Notes: generated by a model not told the origin, from the letters alone. A DNA stretch of 64,000 nt from Citrobacter rodentium NBRC 105723 = DSM 16636 (GCF_021278985.1 NZ_CP082833.1:1240001-1304000); one strand, 5' to 3'; shown: positions 1 to 9,743, numbered from the stretch's first letter. Numbers and translations are program-made.

Positions 1-1986
1 TTCACTGCCCAGCGTTACGGTGGAATGGTCGGCATTAATATTTGTATTAAGGCTGGCATTCCTCGCCAGACTGAAGTCAGCGTTGTACAGATCAAGCTGC
101 TTCAGGCTGAACTGGCGGGTTTCCCAGTCACTCTGGGTGAAGGAAACCGGTTGGGTGAGAACAGAGTTGTCGCCCAGCGCCTTCAGCTTATTCGCTACGC
201 CCTGGCTGCTGGCTGCATGGATAACCGGATGCCCCTGGACAAACAGGCGGCCATTTTGCTGAGTGAAGCTCCCCTGCGTGTTCATCCCGCCATCCATGAC
301 AAAATCATTCTGCGCTCTGGGCGTAACGATATTTTTGACATCAACATTGCCGGTGAAGTGGCCGTGCCAGATGTTGGCAACCGCCGTTGTGGCATCTGCT
401 TTATTGAAATCCAGGTTGACGGTAGCCTGCTTCCCGCGGTTGGTCAGGATCGCCCCGTCGTCCGCGCCGTTAAGCTGATGGAAGGTAAGGCTGTTACCGT
501 TGATGTCGAGCTTACCACCACGGTAATCCCACATGATATTGTCAGGGTTAACCTGCTTATCATCATTCAGTACAACCGTTGGGCGTCCGCTAACAATATC
601 AACCATATTAAATGCCTGGACGTTGCCATCGCTGTCCGGGCGCTGCGCCAGAATCACCGTTCCTTCGCCAACATTCAGCCCACCGGGGTTGATACCCGTA
701 CCATTGACTTTCAGTGTCCCGGTACCGAGCTTGTGCAGGTTATCACCCTGAACACCCTTCACCTGCCAGTCGACGGTATGATCGCCGTTAACAATGATCC
801 CGCCACCTTTCCAGGTTTCATCGGCACTGGCGCTGACGGTGTAATTCGCATCAAAAGTTAGCGTACCCGCCCCCTGATCTACAGAGTCGTTCAGCATGAT
901 CTGTCCATCAGAACCGAGGAAGGTCAGATTTTTGCCGTTATTGAGATTTGAACCATTTACGCTGCCATGCATATCCCAGCGCTGGCTTCCCTGGGTGAGA
1001 TTCCCGGTACCGATTTGACTATCAAAATTCCAGAGAATTTGCTCAGAAGATGTATTGTTGACCGCAGGATCGGAATCCTGATCGAGAGCATTTTTAACAT
1101 AGTCGACGGGGGTGACAGCCCAGTTATTTCCGTTACCACCCGCACCATTACCCGCAGTTAATACGCCAACCAACGTCCATTTATTAATGGTTGTATCAAA
1201 ACCAAACAAAGGGGATCCACTGTCGCCAGCTTCACCATACGTCGCCATCGGTCCGTTTGCGGCATTATAAATTTGTCCGGAGGAGGTCGAGATCATCTGA
1301 CCATTTTGATAAGAATGAAGCGAACCTACGGTACCGCCAGTAAGATAGCTATAAGCTCCCCAGATATGCTGAAGTTGTCCGGATGGCGTTTTGATGTACT
1401 GCGTCCCAGACCCTACACGATAAAAAACAGGAAAACGCTTTTTATCGTTATAAATGTTATTCACAGTACCAGCATGGGTCATTTCTGACGGGATAACCTC
1501 CGTCACGATCTTGTTCAGCCTTGGCGCATGGAAGTCCAGTCCCCAATGATTATTTCTGTCGACGATCGTATACGTGTAGTTGCCATACCGGACTGACTTA
1601 TAGCCGCCATTATGCTTAACACTCGCCACATACTGCGGGTTGACTAAGGTGGCGACGCCTGTTTTGTCTACGGAACTAAAATCAGCCATGGGGGCTTTAT
1701 CCAATACGCCCGCTGGTTTACCACTTTTATCATATAAGGTGATATTGGATGCACCGGCCTGGAAGGCTCCCCTATTTTGTGCGAAATCGCGATAGGTTTG
1801 ATAGGGAAGGATGTTACCTACATCTGAGGCGTATGCTGAGGACGAATAGAAAAGCCCCATCATGCTGATTAACAAAACATATCGTGACAGACGTGACGTG
1901 ATGCACTTCCTTATACCTTTACTTACGTCTGAAACAACAACCACCTCGCCCTTTCTGTTCTTTTTTATCGCATATATTTTATTCAT
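1..1986 (-). CDS. SPATE serine-protease autotransporter (5' part, runs off window)
   Basis: The minus strand is open from an ATG at 1986 to the window edge, about 662 codons. The start MNKIYAIKKNRKGE is an extended signal peptide region of the type V autotransporter kind, followed by a hydrophobic core ending near SSAYA. The mature part begins like a SPATE passenger (YQTYRDFAQNRGAF, then KAPMADFSSV). The chymotrypsin-like triad is visible: His in ASVKHNGGY, Asp in IVDRNNH and Ser in the GDSGSPLF motif at about 1220-1240. Repetitive beta-helix sequence follows. The translocator domain lies outside the window, so completeness cannot be judged. Family knowledge: such proteins are secreted and cleave host proteins or mucins. 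I cannot assign it to Pic, SepA, Tsh or another named member. Confidence 0.9.
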   Translation of the reverse strand, partial: MNKIYAIKKNRKGEVVVVSDVSKGIRKCITSRLSRYVLLISMMGLFYSSSAYASDVGNILPYQTYRDFAQNRGAFQAGASNITLYDKSGKPAGVLDKAPMADFSSVDKTGVATLVNPQYVASVKHNGGYKSVRYGNYTYTIVDRNNHWGLDFHAPRLNKIVTEVIPSEMTHAGTVNNIYNDKKRFPVFYRVGSGTQYIKTPSGQLQHIWGAYSYLTGGTVGSLHSYQNGQMISTSSGQIYNAANGPMATYGEAGDSGSPLFGFDTTINKWTLVGVLTAGNGAGGNGNNWAVTPVDYVKNALDQDSDPAVNNTSSEQILWNFDSQIGTGNLTQGSQRWDMHGSVNGSNLNNGKNLTFLGSDGQIMLNDSVDQGAGTLTFDANYTVSASADETWKGGGIIVNGDHTVDWQVKGVQGDNLHKLGTGTLKVNGTGINPGGLNVGEGTVILAQRPDSDGNVQAFNMVDIVSGRPTVVLNDDKQVNPDNIMWDYRGGKLDINGNSLTFHQLNGADDGAILTNRGKQATVNLDFNKADATTAVANIWHGHFTGNVDVKNIVTPRAQNDFVMDGGMNTQGSFTQQNGRLFVQGHPVIHAASSQGVANKLKALGDNSVLTQPVSFTQSDWETRQFSLKQLDLYNADFSLARNASLNTNINADHSTVTLGSE

Positions 1987-2322
1987 GCTTCCCCCAGCAA
2001 CTATCAGCTTGAATAACTTAAAATCAAACAAAGACCAGAACTAGTCAATATAAAAATAGCGTGTTTTTATTCTTATATCCTGAAAGAGCATTGTAATAAT
2101 GAATCTACGGTCACTTTTATTATATCTCTGCAATAAATAGCTACAAAAATTGAAACGACATAAGCAAACGAATCACAAATGAAAAAAAGATATAAAAGTA
2201 ACGATCACCATTTCAGGATTTGTCAGCGCATTTCCATCACAATATATTCTGTCTCGCTCATTAATATTGTTATGAGCTTACTATAGAATTAAACCTATTA
2301 TATTAGTTAAATGGAGTATAAA
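1987..2322. promoter_or_regulatory. Divergent intergenic region between SPATE and fimbrial operon
   Basis: An AT-rich 336-bp spacer separates two divergently transcribed surface-factor genes and must hold both promoters. The fimbrial start at 2323 has a GGAG ribosome site eight bases upstream, which favours it over the in-frame ATG at 2311. I see no clear invertible-element repeats of the fim-switch kind. Confidence 0.4.
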
Positions 2323-2850
2323 ATGAAAAAGCTGATTTTAGGTTCGGCAATTGTGGCAGTCTTGGGTGTAGCATCTAATGCTATGGCAGCGAACAGCGGT
2401 ACTGTTAATTTTATGGGGGCAGTTTCAACTGCGACCTGTAATCTATCAGTAACAGATAACGCTGGTGCGAATATCGCCAGTGTTGACTTAGGAACATTAG
2501 CCAGCAATGCTACAGCCGATGGCACAGCTGTGACTTTTAAATTGGTCCCGCAGGAAGCAGCATGTCTATCCAAAACAGCCGCGAATATGACCTGGACGTC
2601 TCCGACATTAAGTGCAACCGGTCTAAATAACGCCACAACAACCGGTACTAATGCAACTATGGCTTTGAATGCAACTAATGCAACCGAGACGGATAAGGCT
2701 ATTAAGCAAGGTAATACCTCCTTCAATTATAACGTTGCAAATGGTATTAAATCTTTTGACTTTTCAGCCCAATTAAAACGCCCGGCAACCGGTACAATGA
2801 CTGCTGGCCCCTTCAGTGCGGCTGCAAGCTATATTGTGGCATATAAATAA
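2323..2850 (+). CDS. Major fimbrial subunit (chaperone-usher pilin)
   Basis: A 175-residue secreted pilin. The signal peptide starts MKKLILGSAIVAVLG and ends near SNAMA. The mature protein has the pilin hallmarks of two cysteines (in TATCNLSV and EAACLSK) that can form the conserved disulfide, many Ala/Thr/Asn residues, and a C-terminal alternating beta-strand ending SYIVAYK. It is the first gene of a six-gene fimbrial operon with the usher downstream, which fits the major shaft subunit. An ATG four codons earlier is in frame, but the GGAG spacing supports 2323. The fimbrial type cannot be named from sequence alone. Confidence 0.88.
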   Translation: MKKLILGSAIVAVLGVASNAMAANSGTVNFMGAVSTATCNLSVTDNAGANIASVDLGTLASNATADGTAVTFKLVPQEAACLSKTAANMTWTSPTLSATGLNNATTTGTNATMALNATNATETDKAIKQGNTSFNYNVANGIKSFDFSAQLKRPATGTMTAGPFSAAASYIVAYK

Positions 2851-2915
2851 TACATATCTAAAAAAGAAGGGAGAAATCCCTTCTTTCTAGAAATACTTAG
2901 TTGGCAAGGGATAAC

Positions 2916-5273
2916 ATGAAAAAAAGTCTGGCTTTGTGTATTATCATTTTTCCTCTAGGTTGCAAAAATGTACTTGCTGACGGATTCAACTATAGCTTCA
3001 TTCGTGGGGGGAGCAAAGAAATCCCTCAAATTCTCACCAATAAGAAAAAGAATGTACCAGGAAAATATTTTGCCGATATTATATTTAATGGTTCAAAAAT
3101 TGCTTCAACTATAGAACTGGATATTAATGAAAATGAAGCAGAAAAGTTATGTATTTCTGCCGACTGGTTATTAAAAATAGGAATAAACCTCAATAAAGAT
3201 TTTTACTCATCCGAATTTGATTCCACACGCCAATGCTTTGTCATCGAAAATGAAAAAAACAGTCAAATAAGTTTTAATCCTTCTTTACAAGAATTAACAA
3301 TTGAACTCCCTCAGGCTGGTTTTATCGATTCTAAAAAAGAAGGCGGTACCTGGGATTATGGCAGTGCCGGTTTCAAACTCGCCTATGATGTCAATACGTC
3401 AAAATCAAGTGATCAAGACCGGACAACATACGGCAATATCGAGGGCCAAGTCAATATAGGAGAATGGGTTCTGCTAGGAAGGGGGTATGCGTATCAGGGA
3501 GAAAAATTTGAGAGCAACAACCTGCTGTTAACGCATGCGATAAAATCGATAAAATCAGATATCCTGATTGGTAAAACCCAGTCCTACAATACCCTGAACG
3601 ATGGTTTTACCTTTTATGGTGCGCAGTTAAAGTCCAACCAGGATATGTATCCTTGGGACTTGCAGTCGTATGCTCCGATAATTAATGGTATTGCCAGAAC
3701 ACATGCCCGTGTCACTGTAGAACAAGGCGGATACACATTAAAATCGTTCGTGGTTCCGCCAGGTCCTTTTGTGATTAACGATCTGACCGGCGTGTATTCA
3801 GGCGACATTATTTTAAAAATTTATGAAGAGGATGGTTCGGTAAAAGAACAGCGATTCCCGGTTGCCGTGCTGCCTAATTTATTGAAACCTGGAAATTACA
3901 ATTACAATATCGCGGTGGGTAGCAAAGTTGACCAATACAGTGACAAGCGTGATGATAACAGTTTATTCGCGCAGATGACCTATGATTATGGTTTTGAGCC
4001 CTTTACACTCAATACTTCTGCGTTGGTAGATAAAAACTACAACAACTTTGGCCTGGGTCTTATCCGTTCTTTCGGCTGGTTTGGAGCTGTGGCTATGAGC
4101 GGCAACCTGTCGCAGACAAAATACCATAATGGCAAATCTATGAATGGCTTTAGCGCATCGGTAAAATATGCCCGAGTCTTAGGGGAACACGCGAATTTAC
4201 AGTTAATCAGTTATCGCTTTAACTCTGAAAATTATATTGATTACGCGGACTTCAACTATCGGTATAACAATCTGTTAAACATCAGACCCAAGCAGCGATA
4301 TGAATCGATTATCACCTATCAACTTCCAAAAATGAATATGTTCTTCAACATGTCAGCCTGGAAGGAAGATTACTGGGACAGTTCCAGTGAGGTAGGTGCC
4401 AACGTAAATCTCAATAAGAGTTTTAATAATATCTCAGTCTCCCTAAATACCGGATATTCCCGACTACAGGGTATGGAAAGCGATTATAACGCCGGGGTAT
4501 CCCTCAGCGTACCCTTCAGCGTGTTTGATAAATCGCACTACAGCTTCTCTGCCATAAATTATGATCGCCGTAATGGCACGAATTTCAATACGGGTGTTGC
4601 GGGAAGTGTTAATTCTCGCTTGAGCTATAATGCGTCCATCAGTCAGTCACGCAATACTACAGGAAGCGCGATTTCAGCGTCTTATCTGTTTGACGAAGTT
4701 CAAACCTCGGCAAGCTATTCGCAAATGGGGAGCACTTCCAGTTCTTCCCTCCAGGTCGGTGGAAGTATTATCGGGTTACCAGATGCAGGCATTCTTTTTA
4801 CGCCTGTGAAAAATGATGAAATTGCGATTGTACAAATGGAGGATGTTCCTGGCGTCAGATTTAATGGCTCCATGCCTGGCGATAAAAAAGGTCGCGCCGT
4901 CATACCGTTAACGGCTTATAACAATAACACCATTACGGTCAATGCCGACAACTTGCCACAAAGCGTCGAATTGACAGAAAACGCAATCAATGTCACGCCG
5001 ACAGAAAATGCTATTATCTACAAAAAAGTGAAATACAGAAAAATTAATACCTATATTGTCAAAGTCATCAGCAGTAATGGTTTTGTTATTCCAATGGGGA
5101 GTATCGCTAAAAATGCAGAAAATCATGAAATTGGCTACGTCAACAACGGCGGGATTCTGTTAATGAATCTTGAAGATAAAGATGAAGGGATAATTTCTGT
5201 AGGTAATTGCAAATTCGATTCACGATCGCTGCAGAAAGATACGGGTAAAGTACAGGAGATTAAGTGTGGCTAA
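2916..5273 (+). CDS. Fimbrial outer-membrane usher
   Basis: About 785 residues, the usual length of an usher. The signal peptide starts MKKSLALCIIIF. The N-terminal periplasmic domain recognises chaperone-subunit complexes (FNYSFIRGGSKEIPQI onward). The beta-barrel with plug segment contains the typical YTLKSFVVPPGPFVINDL usher motif, and the C-terminal domains end near VQEIKCG. The start at 2916 is chosen because AAGGG lies five bases upstream; an upstream TTG at 2901 is weaker. The stop overlaps the chaperone's GTG start, so translation is probably coupled. It threads subunits from 2323 and 5987-8031 through the outer membrane. Confidence 0.93.
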   Translation: MKKSLALCIIIFPLGCKNVLADGFNYSFIRGGSKEIPQILTNKKKNVPGKYFADIIFNGSKIASTIELDINENEAEKLCISADWLLKIGINLNKDFYSSEFDSTRQCFVIENEKNSQISFNPSLQELTIELPQAGFIDSKKEGGTWDYGSAGFKLAYDVNTSKSSDQDRTTYGNIEGQVNIGEWVLLGRGYAYQGEKFESNNLLLTHAIKSIKSDILIGKTQSYNTLNDGFTFYGAQLKSNQDMYPWDLQSYAPIINGIARTHARVTVEQGGYTLKSFVVPPGPFVINDLTGVYSGDIILKIYEEDGSVKEQRFPVAVLPNLLKPGNYNYNIAVGSKVDQYSDKRDDNSLFAQMTYDYGFEPFTLNTSALVDKNYNNFGLGLIRSFGWFGAVAMSGNLSQTKYHNGKSMNGFSASVKYARVLGEHANLQLISYRFNSENYIDYADFNYRYNNLLNIRPKQRYESIITYQLPKMNMFFNMSAWKEDYWDSSSEVGANVNLNKSFNNISVSLNTGYSRLQGMESDYNAGVSLSVPFSVFDKSHYSFSAINYDRRNGTNFNTGVAGSVNSRLSYNASISQSRNTTGSAISASYLFDEVQTSASYSQMGSTSSSSLQVGGSIIGLPDAGILFTPVKNDEIAIVQMEDVPGVRFNGSMPGDKKGRAVIPLTAYNNNTITVNADNLPQSVELTENAINVTPTENAIIYKKVKYRKINTYIVKVISSNGFVIPMGSIAKNAENHEIGYVNNGGILLMNLEDKDEGIISVGNCKFDSRSLQKDTGKVQEIKCG

Positions 5274-5967
5274 GAACAATTCACTGAGAAAGCTTTTCAT
5301 TTCTGCGTCACTGTTTTTATTTACGGCAACAAGTCATGCGGCGTTTGTCCTTAACAGCACGCGTTATGTATTTGATGAAAAAAGACAGAATATCTCTGTA
5401 CAGGTTGATAACCAGTCCTCTCAGGAATATGGCGGACAGATATGGATTGAAAACCAGGACCAAAACGACAAAAACGTCTATTTTGTAACCAGCCCCACGT
5501 TCTTTAAAGTGGCCGATCAGCACAAACAAATCCTGCGTATCCTGAAAATTAATGATGCGTTACCAAAAGACAAAGAATCGCTTTTCTGGATCAATATCCA
5601 GGAGATCCCTAAAGCACCAAAAGAAGGTGCGAATACATTATCAATTGCTCTGCATACCCAAGTTAAAATGTTTTATCGCCCTGACGCCCTGAAAGAGAAA
5701 AGGGAAAATGCCGAACAGCAGATTAAAATGATAAGCAGTGAGGGTAATACCGTTCTCTGGAACGACACACCCTATTATTTTGCGATTATCAGTGTTAAAC
5801 AAAACGGAACGCTTGTTAAAGTTAGTGACGATATTAAAGAAAAATTATCTGTTTTTGCGCCAGGTGAAAAAATTTCTCTGGGTAAATCAATTACCGGTAG
5901 CAACCTTAGCATTGTAGTTTTTGATGATTATGGCGTTGACAAAGAGTATAAATTAAACAAATCCTGA
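5266..5967 (+). CDS. Periplasmic fimbrial chaperone (PapD-like)
   Basis: A 233-residue protein with a signal peptide ending near TSHAA and two immunoglobulin-like domains. Family motifs visible are STRYVFDEKRQNISV at the N-terminus and FWINIQEIP in the F1-G1 region, where subunit donor-strand exchange happens. The start is GTG at 5266, overlapping the usher stop by eight bases with AGGAG seven bases upstream, so it is probably translationally coupled. It should fold and cap the pilins encoded in the same operon in the periplasm. Confidence 0.93.
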   Translation: MAKNNSLRKLFISASLFLFTATSHAAFVLNSTRYVFDEKRQNISVQVDNQSSQEYGGQIWIENQDQNDKNVYFVTSPTFFKVADQHKQILRILKINDALPKDKESLFWINIQEIPKAPKEGANTLSIALHTQVKMFYRPDALKEKRENAEQQIKMISSEGNTVLWNDTPYYFAIISVKQNGTLVKVSDDIKEKLSVFAPGEKISLGKSITGSNLSIVVFDDYGVDKEYKLNKS

Positions 5968-5986
5968 CACGTGTAAGGCTTTTATT

Positions 5987-6985
5987 ATGTGTAAATTCAT
6001 ATTTGCTCTTTTCATCGTTTTATTATCGTTCTGTTCATTACCTGCCATGGCAGCTAATTGTAGTGGAGGAACTATACTTTTTGATACTGATCCCAGTGAT
6101 CATGGTTACTGGTTGGATGGTTATACATCAGCAAATAATGATCCACTGTTAATAATGCAAGTGACCGTACAAAATGGGATGAATTGCGATCCAGATTATA
6201 CAGAGGATTTTACCACGATAAGTAATATGATTATGAGGCTAACCAGTGGAGGGACTTGTACTAACCGCAGCACCATAACGACTCCCTATCCGGGCATTGA
6301 ATGGCAACTGGAGGGTATGCATTGTGATGGTACTCATATTATCTCCGACAACGTTAAAGCTGGGCCATGGGATAGTAGAATTGACTGGCCCGCAGGTACT
6401 GTCCTGGGTAAAGCCAAACTTGTCGTAAATGATCAATATTGGATACAAAGCACCCAAACGGGGCAATATGCTGTTAATATCCGGCCACTTTCTGTAGGAA
6501 ATACACTAGTAAACAGTCCAGCGGTCAATGTTGCTTCAATTTTAGGGGGATCGATACCTTTTATTTTTAAAGATAATGCTACCTGCTCAATGTCGCTTTC
6601 TACAGAAAACTTAGATTTTGGAAAACTAACACCAAGTGATGTCAATGGTGATTCTTTATATAAAGAGTTATCAGTCTATTATTCTTGCAAAAATAAAGCA
6701 CTAATTAATGGATTATATGTACGTTTTGACCCAGAGAATGTGGTTGATGCGGCAAATGGCATATTTAGTGCCACTGATAGTGATGGAAGGAAATTGAACT
6801 TCCAAATTACCAGACTGTACGGGAATTACCACACCATCCCTCTTAATAGGAATTATAGAATATTTGAGCCAACTAAAATTGATCTTGATGCTACTGCGAC
6901 ATTCAGAATCAACGTTAAACCTTCAACGCCATTTCCTGCCGGGAAGATTTCAACGTTCCTGAATGTTTCGCTAATATACAGATAG
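5987..6985 (+). CDS. Probable two-domain fimbrial tip adhesin
   Basis: A 332-residue secreted protein with a signal peptide ending at PAMAA. It is about twice the pilin length, as expected for a tip adhesin. The N-terminal part is cysteine-bearing (CSGGTILFDTD, NCDPDY, GGTCTNRS, MHCDG) and would be the receptor-binding domain. The C-terminal half looks like a pilin domain (TCSMSLSTENLDFGKL to VSLIYR) that is incorporated by donor-strand exchange. It follows the chaperone by 19 bases. The receptor is unknown. Confidence 0.75.
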   Translation: MCKFIFALFIVLLSFCSLPAMAANCSGGTILFDTDPSDHGYWLDGYTSANNDPLLIMQVTVQNGMNCDPDYTEDFTTISNMIMRLTSGGTCTNRSTITTPYPGIEWQLEGMHCDGTHIISDNVKAGPWDSRIDWPAGTVLGKAKLVVNDQYWIQSTQTGQYAVNIRPLSVGNTLVNSPAVNVASILGGSIPFIFKDNATCSMSLSTENLDFGKLTPSDVNGDSLYKELSVYYSCKNKALINGLYVRFDPENVVDAANGIFSATDSDGRKLNFQITRLYGNYHTIPLNRNYRIFEPTKIDLDATATFRINVKPSTPFPAGKISTFLNVSLIYR

Positions 6986-6998
6986 GCTAGGTGACTTT

Positions 6999-7520
6999 AT
7001 GTACAGATGGTTAATATTTCTTTTAATATTTTTTTCATTGCATAACGCATCCGCGTCGAAATCAGTGCAGAGGAGAGTGGCTATAAACGCTGAGTTAGCC
7101 TTAAATACTTGCACATTATCACTTTCTCCGGCAAATCTTAACTTTCAAAAAATTAGTTTAAATCAGTTTGAAAATAACGCGACAACGCCACAGACAGTCG
7201 ATTTGAATATCTCTTGCAGTTGGCCAGCAACGGGGATTTCAATAAAGTTTGCACCAGCTGCTGGCATTTCTGCGAGCAACGCCAGTCTGATGAAAACGGG
7301 CTTAACCGGCGTTGGGCTTGCGTTGTCCTGGAAAAATTCAGCCAGCACGGATTTTACGTCGCAAGATTTTAATAAGTCTTTTACACCCACATTAACCGCA
7401 TTAAATAATAATAGTGAAACGCTTGGTCAGTTTCAGCTGCTACCTCAAAAAATTCCAAGTGAAACGATCCAGGCTGGGAACATATCAACAAGCCTGACTG
7501 TCGAGGTGACCTATGATTGA
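6999..7520 (+). CDS. Minor fimbrial subunit
   Basis: A 173-residue secreted pilin-like protein with an N-terminal hydrophobic signal (WLIFLLIFFSLHNASAS). It has a cysteine pair (NTCTLSLSP and ISCSW) and a C-terminal strand ending SLTVEVTYD. It lies 13 bases after the adhesin and overlaps the next gene by eight bases. The position and size suggest an adaptor or minor shaft subunit. Confidence 0.8.
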   Translation: MYRWLIFLLIFFSLHNASASKSVQRRVAINAELALNTCTLSLSPANLNFQKISLNQFENNATTPQTVDLNISCSWPATGISIKFAPAAGISASNASLMKTGLTGVGLALSWKNSASTDFTSQDFNKSFTPTLTALNNNSETLGQFQLLPQKIPSETIQAGNISTSLTVEVTYD

Positions 7521-8031
7521 CAGGACATGTCTTTTTTTCCCGTTGCTTATGGGACTGATTAGCGCATCAACGGCTTTTAACAATTATGCCGCACAAAAGG
7601 CAAGCGCAACGCTTCCCATTACGATGCAGGTCACTAATCCTCAATGCCAAGTTAATAACGGGCTTGGGCTGCCTGAAACCGTACAACTTCCTCTGATCAC
7701 AACTTCAGGTGCCCTATTAGGCGATAACAACGTTGAAGTTCCCATTGTGATTGACTGTGTCAGTGACATCACCAAATTTGAAGTTACCCTGACTGGGGGC
7801 AGTAATTCGAAACTCACTACGTCAAATAATATGGTTGATATTACCTTGTCATGGAAGAAAGGCGGAGGAGCAGTTGAATTCGGGACGCCGGTCGAGCTGA
7901 GTAAAGCGCCTTTTCTTGTAAATCAAAAGCAGTTTGATGGCACCTTATTGGCCAGAGTTTCTTCCCATACAGGCACGATTCCTGCCGGGAGTTATACCGC
8001 CAGCTTGCCGGTGACATTTACCTATTATTAA
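7513..8031 (+). CDS. Minor fimbrial subunit (operon-distal)
   Basis: A 172-residue secreted pilin-like protein, last in the operon. The ATG lies inside the end of the preceding gene (eight-base overlap), implying coupled translation. It has a hydrophobic signal region, a cysteine pair (NPQCQVNN and VIDCVSD) and a C-terminal strand ending ASLPVTFTYY, which is typical of chaperone-usher subunits. It resembles the gene before it in overall plan, so both may be tip-fibrillum adaptors. A strong hairpin terminator follows. Confidence 0.8.
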   Translation: MIDRTCLFFPLLMGLISASTAFNNYAAQKASATLPITMQVTNPQCQVNNGLGLPETVQLPLITTSGALLGDNNVEVPIVIDCVSDITKFEVTLTGGSNSKLTTSNNMVDITLSWKKGGGAVEFGTPVELSKAPFLVNQKQFDGTLLARVSSHTGTIPAGSYTASLPVTFTYY

Positions 8032-8045
8032 GATGGTATAAACAC

Positions 8046-8070
8046 AAGCCGGGGAAATCCCCCGGCTTTT
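8046..8070. terminator. Hairpin terminator after fimbrial operon, shared with cigR
   Basis: The stem is AAGCCGGGG / CCCCGGCTTTT with a short AAAT-type loop and a T run on the plus strand. It lies between convergent genes, just after the last fimbrial subunit and just after the cigR stop, so it can work in both directions. Confidence 0.8.
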
Positions 8071-8077
8071 GGATAAA

Positions 8078-8599
8078 TCAATCAAACACCCCGTTAATAA
8101 TCGCCGTCACCACCGCAGTACTGAGCGCAATCAACACCAGATCGTTGCCAACCATTTTCCATTCATATCCCGGATAGTAAGGCAGTTCGCCCAGCATAGA
8201 AGCCGGTACGGTTTTCTTCGCGATGCCCGGAGGAAGCGGTTTACCGCGCGCCAGGTTCTTCGCAATGCCCGGCGGTAACGAATCATAGCCCGTCAGGCCG
8301 TAGTTCACCGCCAGGTGGCGTGCGGTCGCAAAACTGATATCGGCCTCTACATGATCGGGTTTACCGTAATTTTTACGGTGATCGGAAGAGGCGTTCTTTT
8401 TCTCACCGGCATTTCCTTTGTGTCCGTTATTTCCCTGGTTGCCTTTATTTCCATGATTTGCACTACTGTTACCATGGCCGCCGCCGTTACCGTTTCCATT
8501 TCCATTTCCATTACCCGGGTTTGCCATGACAGGCGCGGCAAACAGGGAGAGAGAAACCAGAGTGGCCAGCACAGCCGTAAAACCACGACGCTTACCCAT
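8078..8599 (-). CDS. cigR: CigR-like periplasmic/anchored protein, RcnB family
   Basis: A 173-residue protein with a signal peptide (MGKRRGFTAVLATLVSLSLF to VMAN), a low-complexity Gly/Asn/His-rich linker at about residues 28-75, and a C-terminal region with two PPGIAK(N/K) motifs and the YYPGYEWKMVGNDLVLI segment found in CigR/RcnB-type proteins. Salmonella CigR lies in SPI-3 beside mgtBC and yicL and is described as an antivirulence regulator. Here yicL follows on the other strand, which supports the name. No mgtC or mgtB lies between them. Confidence 0.8.
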   Translation of the reverse strand: MGKRRGFTAVLATLVSLSLFAAPVMANPGNGNGNGNGNGGGHGNSSANHGNKGNQGNNGHKGNAGEKKNASSDHRKNYGKPDHVEADISFATARHLAVNYGLTGYDSLPPGIAKNLARGKPLPPGIAKKTVPASMLGELPYYPGYEWKMVGNDLVLIALSTAVVTAIINGVFD

Positions 8600-8790
8600 G
8601 ACCTGTTCCTTCCTGCTGTTGATCTGTTTTCACCATAGAACGCGGTAAAGAAAGGTGCAATGTCCTGGATTCCTGGTTTGCAGACATATAACGCAGGTGA
8701 TTAAACAATCCGTTATGTGAATGATAAACCGCCGGTGCTTCTCTGCTATCATGACGGCAAAACAGTGCGAAAAGTTATGCAGAGGAAAAC

Positions 8791-9693
8791 ATGGGCTCTA
8801 CCAGAAAGGGAATGCTGAACGTCCTGGTTGCCGCAGTATTATGGGGAAGTTCCGGCGTCTGCGCGCAATATATTATGGAGCAGAGCCAGATGTCGTCGCC
8901 GTTTCTGACCATGACGCGTCTAATATTCGCCGGGCTGATTTTGCTGACGCTCTCTTTCGTACATGGCGACAAAATTTTTGCCATCGTTAAACATCGTCAG
9001 GACGCCCTCAGCCTGCTGCTGTTCTCCGTGGTGGGCGCGCTGACCGTACAGCTTACTTTCCTGCTGACCATCGAAAAATCAAACGCCGCGACCGCCACGG
9101 TGCTGCAATTTCTGTCCCCGACCATCATCGTCGCGTGGTTTGCGGTGATGCGTAAATCGCGGCCTGGCGCGCTGGTGCTGACGGCGATTCTCACCTCGCT
9201 TTTTGGTACGTTTTTACTGGTCACGCACGGCGATCCAACGTCGTTATCCATCTCTCCCGCTGCGCTGTTCTGGGGAATCGCTTCGGCGTTCGCCGCCGCG
9301 TTTTATACTACTTACCCTTCCACGCTGATCGCCCGCTACGGTACCCTGCCGATTGTCGGCTGGAGCATGTTAATCGGCGGGATGCTTCTGCTACCGTTTT
9401 ATGCTGGCGAGGGAACAAATTTTGTGGTGAACGGCAGCCTGATACTGGCGTTTTTCTATCTGGTGGTGATTGGCACGTCGCTGACGTTCAGCCTGTATCT
9501 GAAGGGCGCGCAGCTGATTGGCGGGCCGAAAGCGAGCATTTTGAGCTGCGCAGAACCACTGAGTAGCGCGCTACTGTCGCTATTGCTGCTGGGCATCACC
9601 TTTACCCTGCCGGACTGGCTGGGTACGCTGCTGATCCTCTCGTCAGTCGTGTTGATTTCAATGGACTCCCGCCGCCGCGCCAGAGCGGCGTAA
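8791..9693 (+). CDS. yicL: EamA/DMT-family inner-membrane transporter YicL
   Basis: 300 residues with about ten hydrophobic segments in two EamA repeats, starting MGSTRKGMLNVLVAAVLWGSSG. The recognisable YicL sequence and its place beside cigR match the SPI-3 border in Salmonella. The substrate is unknown; the family is drug/metabolite exporters. The start follows a GAGG-like ribosome site (AGAGGAAAAC) just upstream. Confidence 0.88.
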   Translation: MGSTRKGMLNVLVAAVLWGSSGVCAQYIMEQSQMSSPFLTMTRLIFAGLILLTLSFVHGDKIFAIVKHRQDALSLLLFSVVGALTVQLTFLLTIEKSNAATATVLQFLSPTIIVAWFAVMRKSRPGALVLTAILTSLFGTFLLVTHGDPTSLSISPAALFWGIASAFAAAFYTTYPSTLIARYGTLPIVGWSMLIGGMLLLPFYAGEGTNFVVNGSLILAFFYLVVIGTSLTFSLYLKGAQLIGGPKASILSCAEPLSSALLSLLLLGITFTLPDWLGTLLILSSVVLISMDSRRRARAA

Positions 9694-9743
9694 CGGCAGG
9701 GAACTGTTCAACCTTCACCAGACATGACCTTCTCGTCCGGTCA

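Noticed and set aside
25..861. Plus-strand open frame of 278 codons
   Set aside because: It is antisense to the SPATE coding frame, which has signal peptide and catalytic motifs; codon pattern and lack of a ribosome site mark it as a shadow.
2307..2726. Minus-strand frame of 139 codons
   Set aside because: Antisense to the major fimbrial subunit.
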